From Candidatus Sulfopaludibacter sp. SbA3 (GTDB taxonomy: Bacteria > Acidobacteriota > Terriglobia > Bryobacterales > Bryobacteraceae): a stretch of 64,000 nucleotides of DNA. A program made the translations under genes and the position numbers. Shown here one piece after another: positions 9,202 through 17,369 of this stretch. The DNA lies in contig CAMDED010000022.1 of NCBI GenBank assembly GCA_945893365.1, positions 1 to 64,000 on the forward strand, in the 5' to 3' direction. Each line of letters starts with the position of its first letter. The stretch's first letter is position 1. Below the pieces are notes generated by a model. That model was not told the DNA's origin. It saw nothing but the letters and a program-made list of their open reading frames with translations, and ran no database searches.

Positions 9202-9444
9202 GTGACGAAGAAACCTTACACCGCGCAACAGGGGCAATACCTGGCGTTCATTGCTTCCTATACGAAGATCCACCGCATGGCCCCTGCCGAGGCGGATATG
9301 CAGCGCTACTTCAAGGTCTCGCCGCCGTCGACGCATCAGATGGTGTTGAGACTTGAGGCCAATGGTTTTATCGCGCGAACTCCGGGGCAAGGGCGATCGA
9401 TCCGTCTGCTGATCCCGCGAGAAGAACTCCCTCAACTGGAGTAG
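9202..9444 (+). CDS. LexA-type winged-helix DNA-binding protein
   Basis: An 80-residue protein equal to the N-terminal DNA-binding domain of LexA and little else. TAQQGQYLAFIASYTKIHRMAPAEADMQRYFKVSPPSTHQMVLRLEANGFI is a helix-turn-helix plus wing, ending in a basic GQGRSIRLL. It lacks the serine-lysine self-cleavage domain, so it cannot be a RecA-regulated SOS repressor. I chose the GTG at 9202, just after GGGAGG, because the family-like sequence begins there. The spacing is short, and an ATG at 9142 would add 20 residues. It may be a small transcription factor. Targets are unknown. Confidence 0.72.
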   Translation: MTKKPYTAQQGQYLAFIASYTKIHRMAPAEADMQRYFKVSPPSTHQMVLRLEANGFIARTPGQGRSIRLLIPREELPQLE

Positions 9445-9591
9445 AATTCATTTTCATTTGCTGCCGATTGGCGCGGAGAGTCCTTGGACCGGCCTACCTG
9501 AATCGGAGGTGCGAGCCGCTTCGGACCGTTGCTAGAATAAGGCCTTAGAGCAGGTGGCAGGCAAGAGGCGCACCCTCGGGAGCACGGGCGA

Positions 9592-10602
9592 GTGAAGCAA
9601 GACGACTACAACTCGTGGGAGGAGGCGCAGCGCCGCTGCAAGCTGTCGGACGCGGAGGTTCGCATGGCCAAGGAACTCGGCTTCCAGCCCAAGTCCCTCA
9701 TAAAGAACATTCCCGCTCCGTCCCAGAAATGGAAGGCGCCGGTGAGCGTATGGGTGAGGACGCTCTACGAAGAAAAGTTCGGGTCGCGAGGAAAGGCGGA
9801 CGCCGCTCTGGGCGCGCGGACGATGCAACACGCCGTGTTCGAAAACCGGAACCCGGAGTATCCGTGGCCCGACAAGCCGAAGATTCCCCAGCTGGTCTTC
9901 GACGAATCGATCGAATCTCAAGACGATGAGGACGTGGAGACGGAATGGAGCGAGTATCCCTTCCGGGACCGTTTCGGGCCGCCATCGGACGCGGAAATCG
10001 ACGAAGAGAACGCCCTGATGCTGCGCCGCCAGTGCAAATTCCGCTGGGCCGCGCAATCAATCGCTGTCGCCCTGAGCAAGTTACCGGAGGTTCAGAAGGT
10101 GGCGGCGTTCGGGGCGGTTGCACAACCCCTGGAAATGGAGGTTCCACGCTTCAGTGAGTTTCGCCGCCACCGTGTGGAAGTTCTGCACGAATGCGCCGAT
10201 CTGGATCTGGCAGTCTGGTTGACAGACGTGTCGCGGCTCAGGGAACTGAAGAACGCGATGACTCGCGGGCTGTCGATGACCCAAGACACGCTGTACGGAG
10301 GCGTAGCCCCACATCAGGTGGATGTCCACATCCTGGACGCCGTGAGTGGGGACTACCGCGGGCGGCTCTGCGCTTTTGGACAGTGCCCTAAACCACGCAA
10401 GATCCAGTGCCTTGTCCCTGGATGCGGGGCGCAGCCGTTCCTGCGGCAGTTCGAAAAATACCGTTTCAATCGGGGGCGATTCGAAGGCGAGCCGAGGGTC
10501 ACCCTATTCGACAGGGCTGTCGGATTCCTCGTGCGCCTGCCGCGGATTGGCGCGGCGCCGGCCCGTATTGAGGATCGGGACGGCCAGGAAACGCCGTACT
10601 GA
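9592..10602 (+). CDS. Nucleotidyltransferase-fold protein with Cys cluster
   Basis: A 336-residue protein of unknown role. Around residues 165-250 it has a Pol-beta-superfamily nucleotidyltransferase pattern: a glycine turn (AFGAVAQ), the metal-binding pair in ADLDLAVW (Asp203, Asp205) and a third aspartate in HQVDVHIL (Asp244). Four cysteines follow in CAFGQCPKPRKIQC and PGCG, a possible zinc site, and the tail LRQF..LFDRA looks conserved. The N-terminal half (about 1-130) is charged and matches no domain I know. The start is GTG. The gene stands between the LexA-like gene and a convergent hypothetical gene. It could modify nucleotides, RNA or protein. Confidence 0.68.
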   Translation: MKQDDYNSWEEAQRRCKLSDAEVRMAKELGFQPKSLIKNIPAPSQKWKAPVSVWVRTLYEEKFGSRGKADAALGARTMQHAVFENRNPEYPWPDKPKIPQLVFDESIESQDDEDVETEWSEYPFRDRFGPPSDAEIDEENALMLRRQCKFRWAAQSIAVALSKLPEVQKVAAFGAVAQPLEMEVPRFSEFRRHRVEVLHECADLDLAVWLTDVSRLRELKNAMTRGLSMTQDTLYGGVAPHQVDVHILDAVSGDYRGRLCAFGQCPKPRKIQCLVPGCGAQPFLRQFEKYRFNRGRFEGEPRVTLFDRAVGFLVRLPRIGAAPARIEDRDGQETPY

Positions 10603-10631
10603 CGTATCCTTCCCGGGCGTGTGTGACTCGT

Positions 10632-11303
10632 CTATAGCCACCGATAGAAGAACGCCTGCCGCACCGTGATGGGTTCGCCCGCGTGTCCCATGAGCGTCTC
10701 TTCGGTGGCTCGCAGCCAGGGAACGGGACGCTCCAAGTCTACCTCGGGAATGACGGTAACCCTGAATGTTTTCAGGACACGGACAATCTGAGATCGCAGG
10801 TTCTCAAGGATCGACAGTCCTTCTTCGCCGCCCGTCTTCCGGCAGTGACCTTCCAAATCCAGCTTTCCCCCATCCAAACTGAACATGTGGGGCTCCACAT
10901 CCGGCTCCGACAAGGATCCGCTCTCGAAAATTTCGTATTGGTCGAGGCTTACCGCGGCGAATCGGCCCACGACGGATATTCCCACCACCCAGCCGATCGA
11001 GCCCTCCGGGGATACGAATAACAGGCAGTACGAACGCGATTCCTCGTCCCAACCCGGAAAATCGTCGTCCTCATCCTCATCCTCCGAGCCGCTCCACGAG
11101 TCCTGAACCACGGGCTCGCGCTCATACAGGACACGGGCTCCGGGGATGCGCGATACGCTCGCCTTCAACCTCGCATATCTGCCCATGAGGGGAGCGTCAT
11201 CCGAGTTGTTCGGTATGTCCACGACGTCATCCGGCCAGGCTTTCCGAATGGCATCGGCAATGTACTGTGGCAGGTCTTTATCCGGCGGCTGGATCTTCCT
11301 CAT
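10632..11303 (-). CDS. Hypothetical acidic protein
   Basis: I do not recognise this 223-residue protein. It is strongly acidic, with an Asp/Glu/Ser run near residues 72-90 (SGSEDEDEDDDFPGWDEES), and has alternating hydrophobic stretches suggesting a mixed alpha/beta fold (YCLLFVSPEGSIGWVVGISVV). No signal peptide or membrane segment is visible, so it is probably cytoplasmic. It is convergent with the nucleotidyltransferase-like gene, with a 29-base gap. Its coding reality rests on length, a plausible composition and the absence of a better frame. A link with its neighbour would be guesswork. Confidence 0.6.
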   Translation of the reverse strand: MRKIQPPDKDLPQYIADAIRKAWPDDVVDIPNNSDDAPLMGRYARLKASVSRIPGARVLYEREPVVQDSWSGSEDEDEDDDFPGWDEESRSYCLLFVSPEGSIGWVVGISVVGRFAAVSLDQYEIFESGSLSEPDVEPHMFSLDGGKLDLEGHCRKTGGEEGLSILENLRSQIVRVLKTFRVTVIPEVDLERPVPWLRATEETLMGHAGEPITVRQAFFYRWL

Positions 11304-11606
11304 GACTGTCCTCGGCGTTCTTGCCCAACCAGAACACTATAGCGGAAGGGGAAACGGGACGCCCTGGAGTTGCCGCCGCCGTACGTCAAACCGGCGAAGT
11401 GAGCCGGGGAGGCTATCGTCGCCGGATGACGCTTCGGACGGGCCGCTCCGCACTCGTTTCACGCGCCGCAATTTCCGCATTCGGGAATCCCGTTCTGCTA
11501 TAGTGGCGTTTGACCTTCAACAGCCGATCGAAGGGGTTTGCACCTCGCCGGCGGGCTGTTGCGGTACCCCTTGCATGATCCACGTTCACTTTACCCGGAG
11601 AGCCGC
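11304..11606. other. Divergent intergenic region
   Basis: This 303-base gap separates the start of the acidic hypothetical gene (minus) from the PfkB kinase gene (plus), so it should hold promoters for both. A TATAGT hexamer near 11500 could be a -10 box for the kinase, preceded by a partial inverted repeat (TTCCGCATTCGGGAA). I see no gene or RNA in it. Confidence 0.4.
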
Positions 11607-12689
11607 ATGAGCAATACTCTGAATATTCGTCAAGATGGCGCATTGGACTGCCTGTCTCTCGGCGCGTTGATCCACCGGCTGGATCCTGGAATCATCCCGT
11701 TCCGCAAAGCTACCGAGTGCCAAATCCACGTCAGCGGGGGGGAGTTCAACCTCGCCGCCAACTTGTCGGATTGCTTCCGTCTGAAGACCGGCATCGCATC
11801 CGCGATGGTCGACTATCCGGTTGGCGACCTTATCGCGGAGCGCGTCAGGGCCATGGGCGTCACTCCGTTCTATAAGCGATTCAACCATGACGGCGTCACC
11901 GGCCCCAATATGGCTACCGTTTATAGCGATCGAGGCCATGGCGTCCGCGCTCCGGTCGTCTTCTACAATCGTGCAAATGAAGCCGCCGCGCGCCTGAAGC
12001 CGGGCGATTTCGATTGGAATGCAATCTTCGCAGGCGGCGTGCGCTGGTTTCACAGCGGCGGCATTTTCGCCGCGCTCTCACCCACCACCGCGGAAGTGAT
12101 CATCGAAGGCATGCAGGCCGCCAGAGCCGCCGGCGCGATCGTCTCTTTCGACTTGAACTTCCGGGAGAAGCTCTGGAGTTTCTCGGGCGGCAACGAGCAC
12201 GCCGTCAAGGTCATCGCGCGCATTGTGAAAAATGTCGATGTCCTGGTGGGAAATGAGGAGGACTTGCAGAAGGGTCTTGGTATCCCCGGTCCGGAAGTCG
12301 CGTCGAAGTCGAAGCTCGATTCATCCGCGTTCTTCGGCATGATCGATCGCGTGGTCGACCGGCATCCGCGGATCAAGATCGTCGCCACCACGCTGCGAGA
12401 GGTGCACTCGACCGTCCGCCACGGTTGGGGCGCGGTCGCCTGGGTTGAGGGAACGACGTACGTTGCGCCAACCTGCGATCTCGACGTCCTCGATCGCGTT
12501 GGCGGGGGCGACGGCTTTGCGGCCGGATTCTTCTATGGGCTGCTTTCCGGCGAGACGCCGGAGGAAGCGATTAAGCTCGGTTGGGCGCATGGCGCGCTTC
12601 TCACGACTTTCCCCGGAGACACCACCATGGCAACCGTCGAACAGGTGCGCGCCTTTGCCAAGGGCGGTTCGGCGCGCATTCAACGCTGA
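11607..12689 (+). CDS. PfkB-family carbohydrate kinase
   Basis: A 360-residue ribokinase/PfkB sugar kinase. The N-terminal sugar-binding part has VSGGEFNLAANLSDCF, close to the G-G-x-x-x-N-x-A motif, and the C-terminal catalytic part has DRVGGGDGFAAGFFYGLLSG with the general-base aspartate in GGGD. Overall it most resembles 2-keto-3-deoxygluconate (KDG) kinases, which phosphorylate KDG in uronic-acid or Entner-Doudoroff pathways. The exact sugar is an inference. The ATG at 11607 has a CGGAGAG ribosome site; the frame extends upstream without a start of similar quality. It is convergent with the aldehyde-dehydrogenase gene, so it is not in that operon. Confidence 0.87.
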   Translation: MSNTLNIRQDGALDCLSLGALIHRLDPGIIPFRKATECQIHVSGGEFNLAANLSDCFRLKTGIASAMVDYPVGDLIAERVRAMGVTPFYKRFNHDGVTGPNMATVYSDRGHGVRAPVVFYNRANEAAARLKPGDFDWNAIFAGGVRWFHSGGIFAALSPTTAEVIIEGMQAARAAGAIVSFDLNFREKLWSFSGGNEHAVKVIARIVKNVDVLVGNEEDLQKGLGIPGPEVASKSKLDSSAFFGMIDRVVDRHPRIKIVATTLREVHSTVRHGWGAVAWVEGTTYVAPTCDLDVLDRVGGGDGFAAGFFYGLLSGETPEEAIKLGWAHGALLTTFPGDTTMATVEQVRAFAKGGSARIQR

Positions 12690-12706
12690 CGGCCGCTACG
12701 TTGTAT

Positions 12707-12724
12707 CGCCGCGCCTTCGCGGCG
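12707..12724. terminator. GC hairpin between convergent genes
   Basis: CGCCGCG and CGCGGCG form a perfect 7-base-pair stem with a CCTT loop in the 46-base gap between the convergent kinase and aldehyde-dehydrogenase genes. There is no T run, so it could be a weak bidirectional terminator or only a chance GC palindrome. Confidence 0.35.
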
Positions 12725-12735
12725 CCATAGCCGCC

Positions 12736-14163
12736 TCAAACCGCGATATCGAGCGTCTGGAACGCTCGCGGCCGGAACAGAAACTCCACGATGTTCCCTT
12801 CATGCGGCTGTAGCCAGTCCAGCTTGATCGTGGGGATCGCGCCGACATTCAAGCGGTCGATGTGCGTGGCGTCGATGAGTTGCCTGGTCCACTGAGCGTC
12901 GTTGGTTATGGCGCTGCATACCAGCGTCGGGCCGATGTTACGGAGCATTTGACTCTGCGGGCACTCGACCACCGTTACGTAGGGATACATGTATTCCGTG
13001 TTCGCCAGGCCCGCATCCGGTGAATCGCAGTGAATCACCGTCGGGCGCAAATACCCGCACCGCTCCATCTCGATCAGCCGGGGACCGAACGGCGCGGTCA
13101 TGTGGGTCACGCCGGTTTCGTCGAGCTTCCCGGCGATGGAATTCCAGATCGCCTTTGCCGCCCCCGGTATCGTGAACGCCGCTAGCGCAGCCTCCGGGTC
13201 TTCCGGCGGTTTCGCTTCGATCGGCCCCAGACGCTCCGCAAGCGCCTGCGCGATCTCCTTCGTGTGCCGCGACGCCCACACGCCCGAACAATTGATGCAC
13301 CCGCGGCCGCTGTTCAGATACACGCTATCCGCCATGAGGCCGATGTACTTCTCCCACTGGTCCACCACGTCGTCTCCCAGCAGAATCTTGCTGAAACCCG
13401 GCCCGTGAACCTGTACTCTCGGATCGCCCTTGTAGCGCTCGACCGTTGCCGTCCCGCCGAATATCATGCTTCTGCCCGCGCGCCGCACCACTTCCGCGCC
13501 CATGTCCCCGCCCCCCGGGTAGATCGCGATCGCTTCCTTCGGAATTCCCGCTTCCGTGAACGCCGCCGCCATTCTGTAGGGCGTCCAGGGCTCCTGCGGC
13601 CCGGGCTTCAGCAGCAACCCGACCTGCATCGGAATCACCGGTAGCCATAGCGTGTGGACGCCGGGAGAATTCGAGGGCAGCACAAGCCCCAGGACCGGCG
13701 ACTGCGTCTGGTAGCTCACCACGACACCCCGCGATTCCGTGCCATACCCGCGCGTCAGAATGTCGAGGTTCAGGCCGCGCGTGAGGCAATCGAGAATCTG
13801 ATCCATGTGATGCAGCACGAAGTGGTTCTTCTTCATGTTGCCCTTGCACATGTGCTCCGGCAGTCCGGTGCTTGCCGATTGTTGGCGGGCGAAGTCGTCC
13901 GGCGATTGCTCGCCGTCGCCCATTCGCAGCGTTCCATTCAGGTAGAGATCGCCGGCCTTCTTCATGATCTCGATGAGCTGCGGGATCGGGATCTCCGCCA
14001 AAACGTCCCGCGCGCGGCCCGCCAGGCGCATGTCGCGTCCCAGCAGCCCGGTGTTCGCCTGGCTCACCTTCGCCAGCGTTTTCCCTGTGAGAAAGTGGAC
14101 TACGGAGTCCTGTTCAAGACTCGTGTAGGGCCGGCCCCATCGCAAAATCGGCAGATTCAGCAT
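12736..14163 (-). CDS. Aldehyde dehydrogenase-family acyl reductase (EhpG-like)
   Basis: A 475-residue member of the NAD(P)-dependent aldehyde dehydrogenase superfamily. It has the cofactor-binding turn IFGGTATVERYKGDP and the catalytic cysteine region SGRGCINCSG (Cys289 or Cys292). The usual general-base glutamate motif LELGG reads HGPGF here. Loss of that glutamate is known in superfamily members that reduce or transfer acyl groups, such as CoA-acylating enzymes and LuxC, rather than hydrolyse them. The gene starts 4 bases after an adenylate-forming gene. The pair resembles EhpF and EhpG, which activate and reduce a phenazine carboxylate in Pantoea, and also LuxE/LuxC. I infer carboxylate-to-aldehyde reduction on an unknown substrate. 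Confidence 0.78.
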   Translation of the reverse strand: MLNLPILRWGRPYTSLEQDSVVHFLTGKTLAKVSQANTGLLGRDMRLAGRARDVLAEIPIPQLIEIMKKAGDLYLNGTLRMGDGEQSPDDFARQQSASTGLPEHMCKGNMKKNHFVLHHMDQILDCLTRGLNLDILTRGYGTESRGVVVSYQTQSPVLGLVLPSNSPGVHTLWLPVIPMQVGLLLKPGPQEPWTPYRMAAAFTEAGIPKEAIAIYPGGGDMGAEVVRRAGRSMIFGGTATVERYKGDPRVQVHGPGFSKILLGDDVVDQWEKYIGLMADSVYLNSGRGCINCSGVWASRHTKEIAQALAERLGPIEAKPPEDPEAALAAFTIPGAAKAIWNSIAGKLDETGVTHMTAPFGPRLIEMERCGYLRPTVIHCDSPDAGLANTEYMYPYVTVVECPQSQMLRNIGPTLVCSAITNDAQWTRQLIDATHIDRLNVGAIPTIKLDWLQPHEGNIVEFLFRPRAFQTLDIAV

Positions 14164-14167
14164 GATT

Positions 14168-15265
14168 TCAATAGACTCCCACGGTTGTTGAAGAGGCAAA
14201 CTGTCTGAACGGACGGACGCCGCTGATCCCGTCCCATGGATATTTTTCGAACGGAGGCTCCCGCTCACCCTCATCGCGCTCGAGAAAACCAGGAATGAAC
14301 GTTTCCCGCGTCAATGTAGTCAGACGCACCCGTCCGGTTTCGCCATAGCCCACTACCCGATCGTAGTTGTCGAACTTCACGACTTCGATGACCGCGCGAG
14401 GCTGGGGCGCATAGTAGGCGATCTTGTATCCGTCTTCCGCGGTTACAGGCTTGGAACAGGCCAGACCCATCAGCGTGTTTCCGTACGTAGGCGTCAGGTA
14501 GACTCCCTCTCCCAGCAATTCTTCGATCGCGAATCGGGTGTACTGCGGGGTGAACTCCGTCCCGCCCGCGAAGATACCTGTAACGCCGGCTTCACGGATG
14601 CTCGATCCGCGGCTTTCGAGCGTTTCGGCAAGCGCCTCGAGCAGCTTCGGCGTCGTGAAAAGGCACTTGATCTCGTGCCCCGCGCCAAGCAAGGTTACCG
14701 CCTGCTCGATCACGTGGGATTTATAAAGCTCCATCTGCTCCATGAGTCCCTGGCGGATGAGCTTCACCACCCAGCGCGGGTCGAGGTCGACGCAGAAACA
14801 AATGCCTCCCCGATGCTGGCAGAGATGTTCCACAGCCAGGCGCAGCCGGCGCGGACCCGACGGTCCGAGCATCAGCCAGTTCGCACCGCGCGGAAAATAG
14901 CGCTCGGGCAGCGTGTCGCTGAACATCTCATAGTCGGTGCGGAAATCTTCAAAAGCCAGGCGGCTCTTCGGAATTCCGGTGGTGCCGCCGGTTTCGAAGA
15001 TGAACATCGGCTTCCCGGCGAGACCCTTGGGAGCCCATTTCCGGACCGGTCCGCCGCGCAGCCACTCGTCCTGAAAAGGCGGGAACCTCTTCAGATCCTC
15101 GAAGCACTTGATTTCCTTCCTGGGATCCCATCCCGCCTTCGCGGCGAAGTCCAACCAGAATGGGCAACCAGTCCCGGGATTGAAATGCCATTCGACGATC
15201 TCGCGAGTATGGGCGTCCAGTCGCGCCCCCGCTTCTTTTCCGGTTTCATTCCCGGCCGTTGTCAT
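14168..15265 (-). CDS. Short adenylate-forming enzyme (PaaK/EhpF-like)
   Basis: A 365-residue member of the phenylacetate-CoA ligase side of the ANL superfamily. FETGGTTGIPKSRLAF is the ATP-phosphate loop, LTPTYGNTLMGLA lies where the adenine-binding segment is expected, and VVGYGETGRVRLT near the end is the D/E-x-G-R region. It stops soon after that hinge and so lacks most of the C-terminal lid domain, as reported for EhpF (about 369 residues). It should activate a carboxylate as an acyl-adenylate. Four bases separate its stop from the aldehyde-dehydrogenase gene, strong evidence of one operon. Whether CoA, a carrier or the reductase itself receives the acyl group cannot be read from sequence. 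Confidence 0.8.
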   Translation of the reverse strand: MTTAGNETGKEAGARLDAHTREIVEWHFNPGTGCPFWLDFAAKAGWDPRKEIKCFEDLKRFPPFQDEWLRGGPVRKWAPKGLAGKPMFIFETGGTTGIPKSRLAFEDFRTDYEMFSDTLPERYFPRGANWLMLGPSGPRRLRLAVEHLCQHRGGICFCVDLDPRWVVKLIRQGLMEQMELYKSHVIEQAVTLLGAGHEIKCLFTTPKLLEALAETLESRGSSIREAGVTGIFAGGTEFTPQYTRFAIEELLGEGVYLTPTYGNTLMGLACSKPVTAEDGYKIAYYAPQPRAVIEVVKFDNYDRVVGYGETGRVRLTTLTRETFIPGFLERDEGEREPPFEKYPWDGISGVRPFRQFASSTTVGVY

Positions 15266-15339
15266 TCCACACGCTCCTGCTCAGGGTTCACTTGCAATAA
15301 ACTAGAGTATCCGACCGCACCGTTAGAGACAACCCCGAC

Positions 15340-16113
15340 ATGCACGATTCCCCACTGAGCCTTCTGTTGTTGTCCGCAGCGGCCTTTCTCGGCGGAGCCA
15401 TAAACGCCATCGCGGGCGGCGGAACTCTCCTTACCTTTCCCGCGCTTCTTGCGATCCTCAGCCCCGTTTCAGCCAACGCCACCAGTACGGTGGCGCTGTT
15501 TCCCGGCTCGCTCGCCGGAGCTTGGGGATATCGCCGGGAGCTCGCTGAAGTACAGCCCGTGCTGGCCCGGCTGTGGTTGCCCAGTCTCATCGGAGGTATC
15601 CTCGGATCTCTCGCGGTGACACGGTTTCCCGAACGGGTTTTTGAAACCCTCGTCCCGTGGCTTCTGCTCGCGGCCTCAACCCTCATGCTCCTGCAAAGGC
15701 CGATCGCCCGCCGGATCGGCGCTCACCCGCACACCGCGCCGGCCGCCTCAACCGCCGCCGCAGTGGCCTTCTTTCAACTGCTCGTGGGAATTTACGGCGG
15801 CTACTTCGGGGCTGGCATCGGAATCCTGATGCTCAGCTCCCTGAGTCTGATGGGCATCGGAAATATCCACCGGATGAATGCGCTGAAGACCATCCTCGCG
15901 GCCATGATCAACGGCGTCACGGTTGCCATTTTCATGTTCGAGCGCATCATCGTGTGGAAGTATGCGTTGATTATGGCGGTCGCCTCTATCGCCGGAGGGT
16001 ACCTCGGGGCGCGAGGCGCTCGCCGGTTGCCGCAAAAAGTCGTCCGGACGATCGTTTTGGCCATCGGATTCGGCGTATCGGGGTACTATTTCTATCGCCG
16101 ATTTGTAAATTGA
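15340..16113 (+). CDS. TauE/SafE-family membrane exporter
   Basis: A 257-residue integral membrane protein with about seven to eight hydrophobic segments and the duplicated TauE/SafE pattern. The first half has AFLGGAINAIAGGGTLLTFPAL and the second repeats it in the region GIYGGYFGAGIGILML. Members export sulfite, sulfoacetate or related anions, but many are uncharacterised. The ATG at 15340 begins the first hydrophobic segment. It is divergent from the adenylating-enzyme gene across a 74-base gap. A tie to the sulfatase about 23 kb away would be speculative. Confidence 0.86.
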   Translation: MHDSPLSLLLLSAAAFLGGAINAIAGGGTLLTFPALLAILSPVSANATSTVALFPGSLAGAWGYRRELAEVQPVLARLWLPSLIGGILGSLAVTRFPERVFETLVPWLLLAASTLMLLQRPIARRIGAHPHTAPAASTAAAVAFFQLLVGIYGGYFGAGIGILMLSSLSLMGIGNIHRMNALKTILAAMINGVTVAIFMFERIIVWKYALIMAVASIAGGYLGARGARRLPQKVVRTIVLAIGFGVSGYYFYRRFVN

Positions 16114-16265
16114 TTGCCAGTCTGAAAAAGCCGATTCAGCGGTCCTTGGTTGAGAAATCCCGATCCGGTCAGGCTTTTTCCAGTCTCATCCGGGGTATTC
16201 CCGCATCCGAAAAAACGCGTACTGGCTTGATATAAAGTTACTTAGGCTTCACGCCACGGCGCGCT

Positions 16266-16349
16266 CTAGGCGCCACCACCGCCGCTTCCGTAGTAGTATT
16301 CCGGTACCGGCTCTCGCACTGTCGGCGGGCCAGTACTTTTTCCCTCCAT
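16266..16349 (-). CDS. Possible 27-residue Tyr/Gly peptide
   Basis: A short minus-strand frame begins MEGKSTGPP and ends PEYYYGSGGGGA before TAG. The low-complexity Tyr-Gly tail looks peptide-like instead of a random GC-rich frame. Against it, no ribosome site is visible before the ATG, and the frame continues upstream through Arg-rich sequence as a shadow frame would. It lies in the leader of the PEP-CTERM gene on the opposite strand. I list it as a candidate only. Confidence 0.2.
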   Translation of the reverse strand: MEGKSTGPPTVREPVPEYYYGSGGGGA

Positions 16350-16396
16350 TTTGGCCAAGTTTCGTGATAACCTTGATTTTCGGGGGTATGGTCTAT

Positions 16397-17185
16397 ATGA
16401 CAAAAAGTATAAAGGTCGGAATTGTCGCTCTCTTCTCCCCGGTGTTGGCTGCGAATTTATGCGCCTCCTCAATCGGAATCGTTAACCCCTCATTCGAAAG
16501 CCTTGGCAACCTGAATAACGGCTACCTGACTTGCGCTTCGATAGCTGTCTTTCAGGCGAAGGGATGCCGGACGGATGAAAATCCGGGCACGGGGTGGATC
16601 GGATCGTTTGCGGGCGGCGCCGATAACACTATGCAATTTGGTGTTACGAGTCCCTACCTTACTGGCGACCTAAGCTTAACCGGCTTAGATCCATCCTATG
16701 TCACTGGTGTGAAGGATCCCGGTCCAAACGTCGCAGGTGGGAGCTACGGTTACGTTGCTTTGAGGGGGGCCGGGGCAACGCTCAACACCCAAGTTGATTT
16801 GACTCAGACGCTTACTGGGGTGTTCCTTGAGCTTAACTTGGACTACATCCTGAGAGTTTCTGTCGGGTATAGGGCGCAGGCCGCAACACCGACGGCGTAC
16901 TCAGTCATTCTCGGGACAACGACTGGAGGAGAGCTGGCTTCCAACTCGGTAGCTCTTACACCCGGTCAATGGACTGATGTAGCCGTGGTCTACTCTTCGG
17001 GGGCCAGTAACGCGCGTGCGGGTCAAACCCTGACGATCACCTTGCGCGGTCTCAGCACCGTTGAGACGGGTTTCGACAACGTCAGACTCGACGCCGCTGT
17101 TCCGGAGCCCGGCACCGTTTTCCTTCTCGGCGGTTCGCTCCTGGGTCTGTGGGCGTACCGAAGGAAGCGCGCCTCGAAAGTATAG
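16397..17185 (+). CDS. PEP-CTERM sorting-domain secreted protein
   Basis: A 262-residue exported protein. An N-terminal signal (TKSIKVGIVALFSPVLAANLCASS) is followed by a Gly/Thr-rich beta-sandwich that begins IVNPSFES, a carbohydrate-binding-like jelly-roll pattern. It ends with VPEPGTVFLLGGSLLGLWAYRRKR: the PEP motif, a hydrophobic span and a basic tail recognised by exosortase. It is probably anchored in, or released from, the envelope together with exopolysaccharide. The ATG at 16397 is favoured because GGGGG lies ten bases upstream; ATGs at 16388 and 16364 are alternatives. No exosortase is in this window. Confidence 0.85.
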   Translation: MTKSIKVGIVALFSPVLAANLCASSIGIVNPSFESLGNLNNGYLTCASIAVFQAKGCRTDENPGTGWIGSFAGGADNTMQFGVTSPYLTGDLSLTGLDPSYVTGVKDPGPNVAGGSYGYVALRGAGATLNTQVDLTQTLTGVFLELNLDYILRVSVGYRAQAATPTAYSVILGTTTGGELASNSVALTPGQWTDVAVVYSSGASNARAGQTLTITLRGLSTVETGFDNVRLDAAVPEPGTVFLLGGSLLGLWAYRRKRASKV

Positions 17186-17224
17186 TCAGTCTGTCTGGCT
17201 CTTTACCTCAGTTGTCGCTTTGCC

Positions 17225-17251
17225 GGTCGAGGGGACCCAGTCCTCTCGACC
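17225..17251 (+). terminator. Hairpin after PEP-CTERM gene
   Basis: GGTCGAGGGGA pairs with TCCTCTCGACC (11 pairs counting one G-U) around a CCCAG loop and is followed by ATTGTCTTT. It lies 40 bases after the PEP-CTERM stop codon. The T-rich tail is interrupted, so this is a likely but imperfect intrinsic terminator. Confidence 0.6.
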
Positions 17252-17369
17252 ATTGTCTTTACGTCCCTTCGTTTTCCCGTTCGTCAAAACAACTATCGGA
17301 TACGCTGCTGGCTCGGTTAGTTTGCCAACTGAGCGATAGAGCCGCTAGTGTCCGGTATGACCTCAACAG

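Noticed and set aside
16125-16185. AAAAAGCC ... GGCTTTTT inverted repeat after the TauE gene
   Set aside because: The arms are over 40 bases apart with little pairing between, so I do not call it a terminator.
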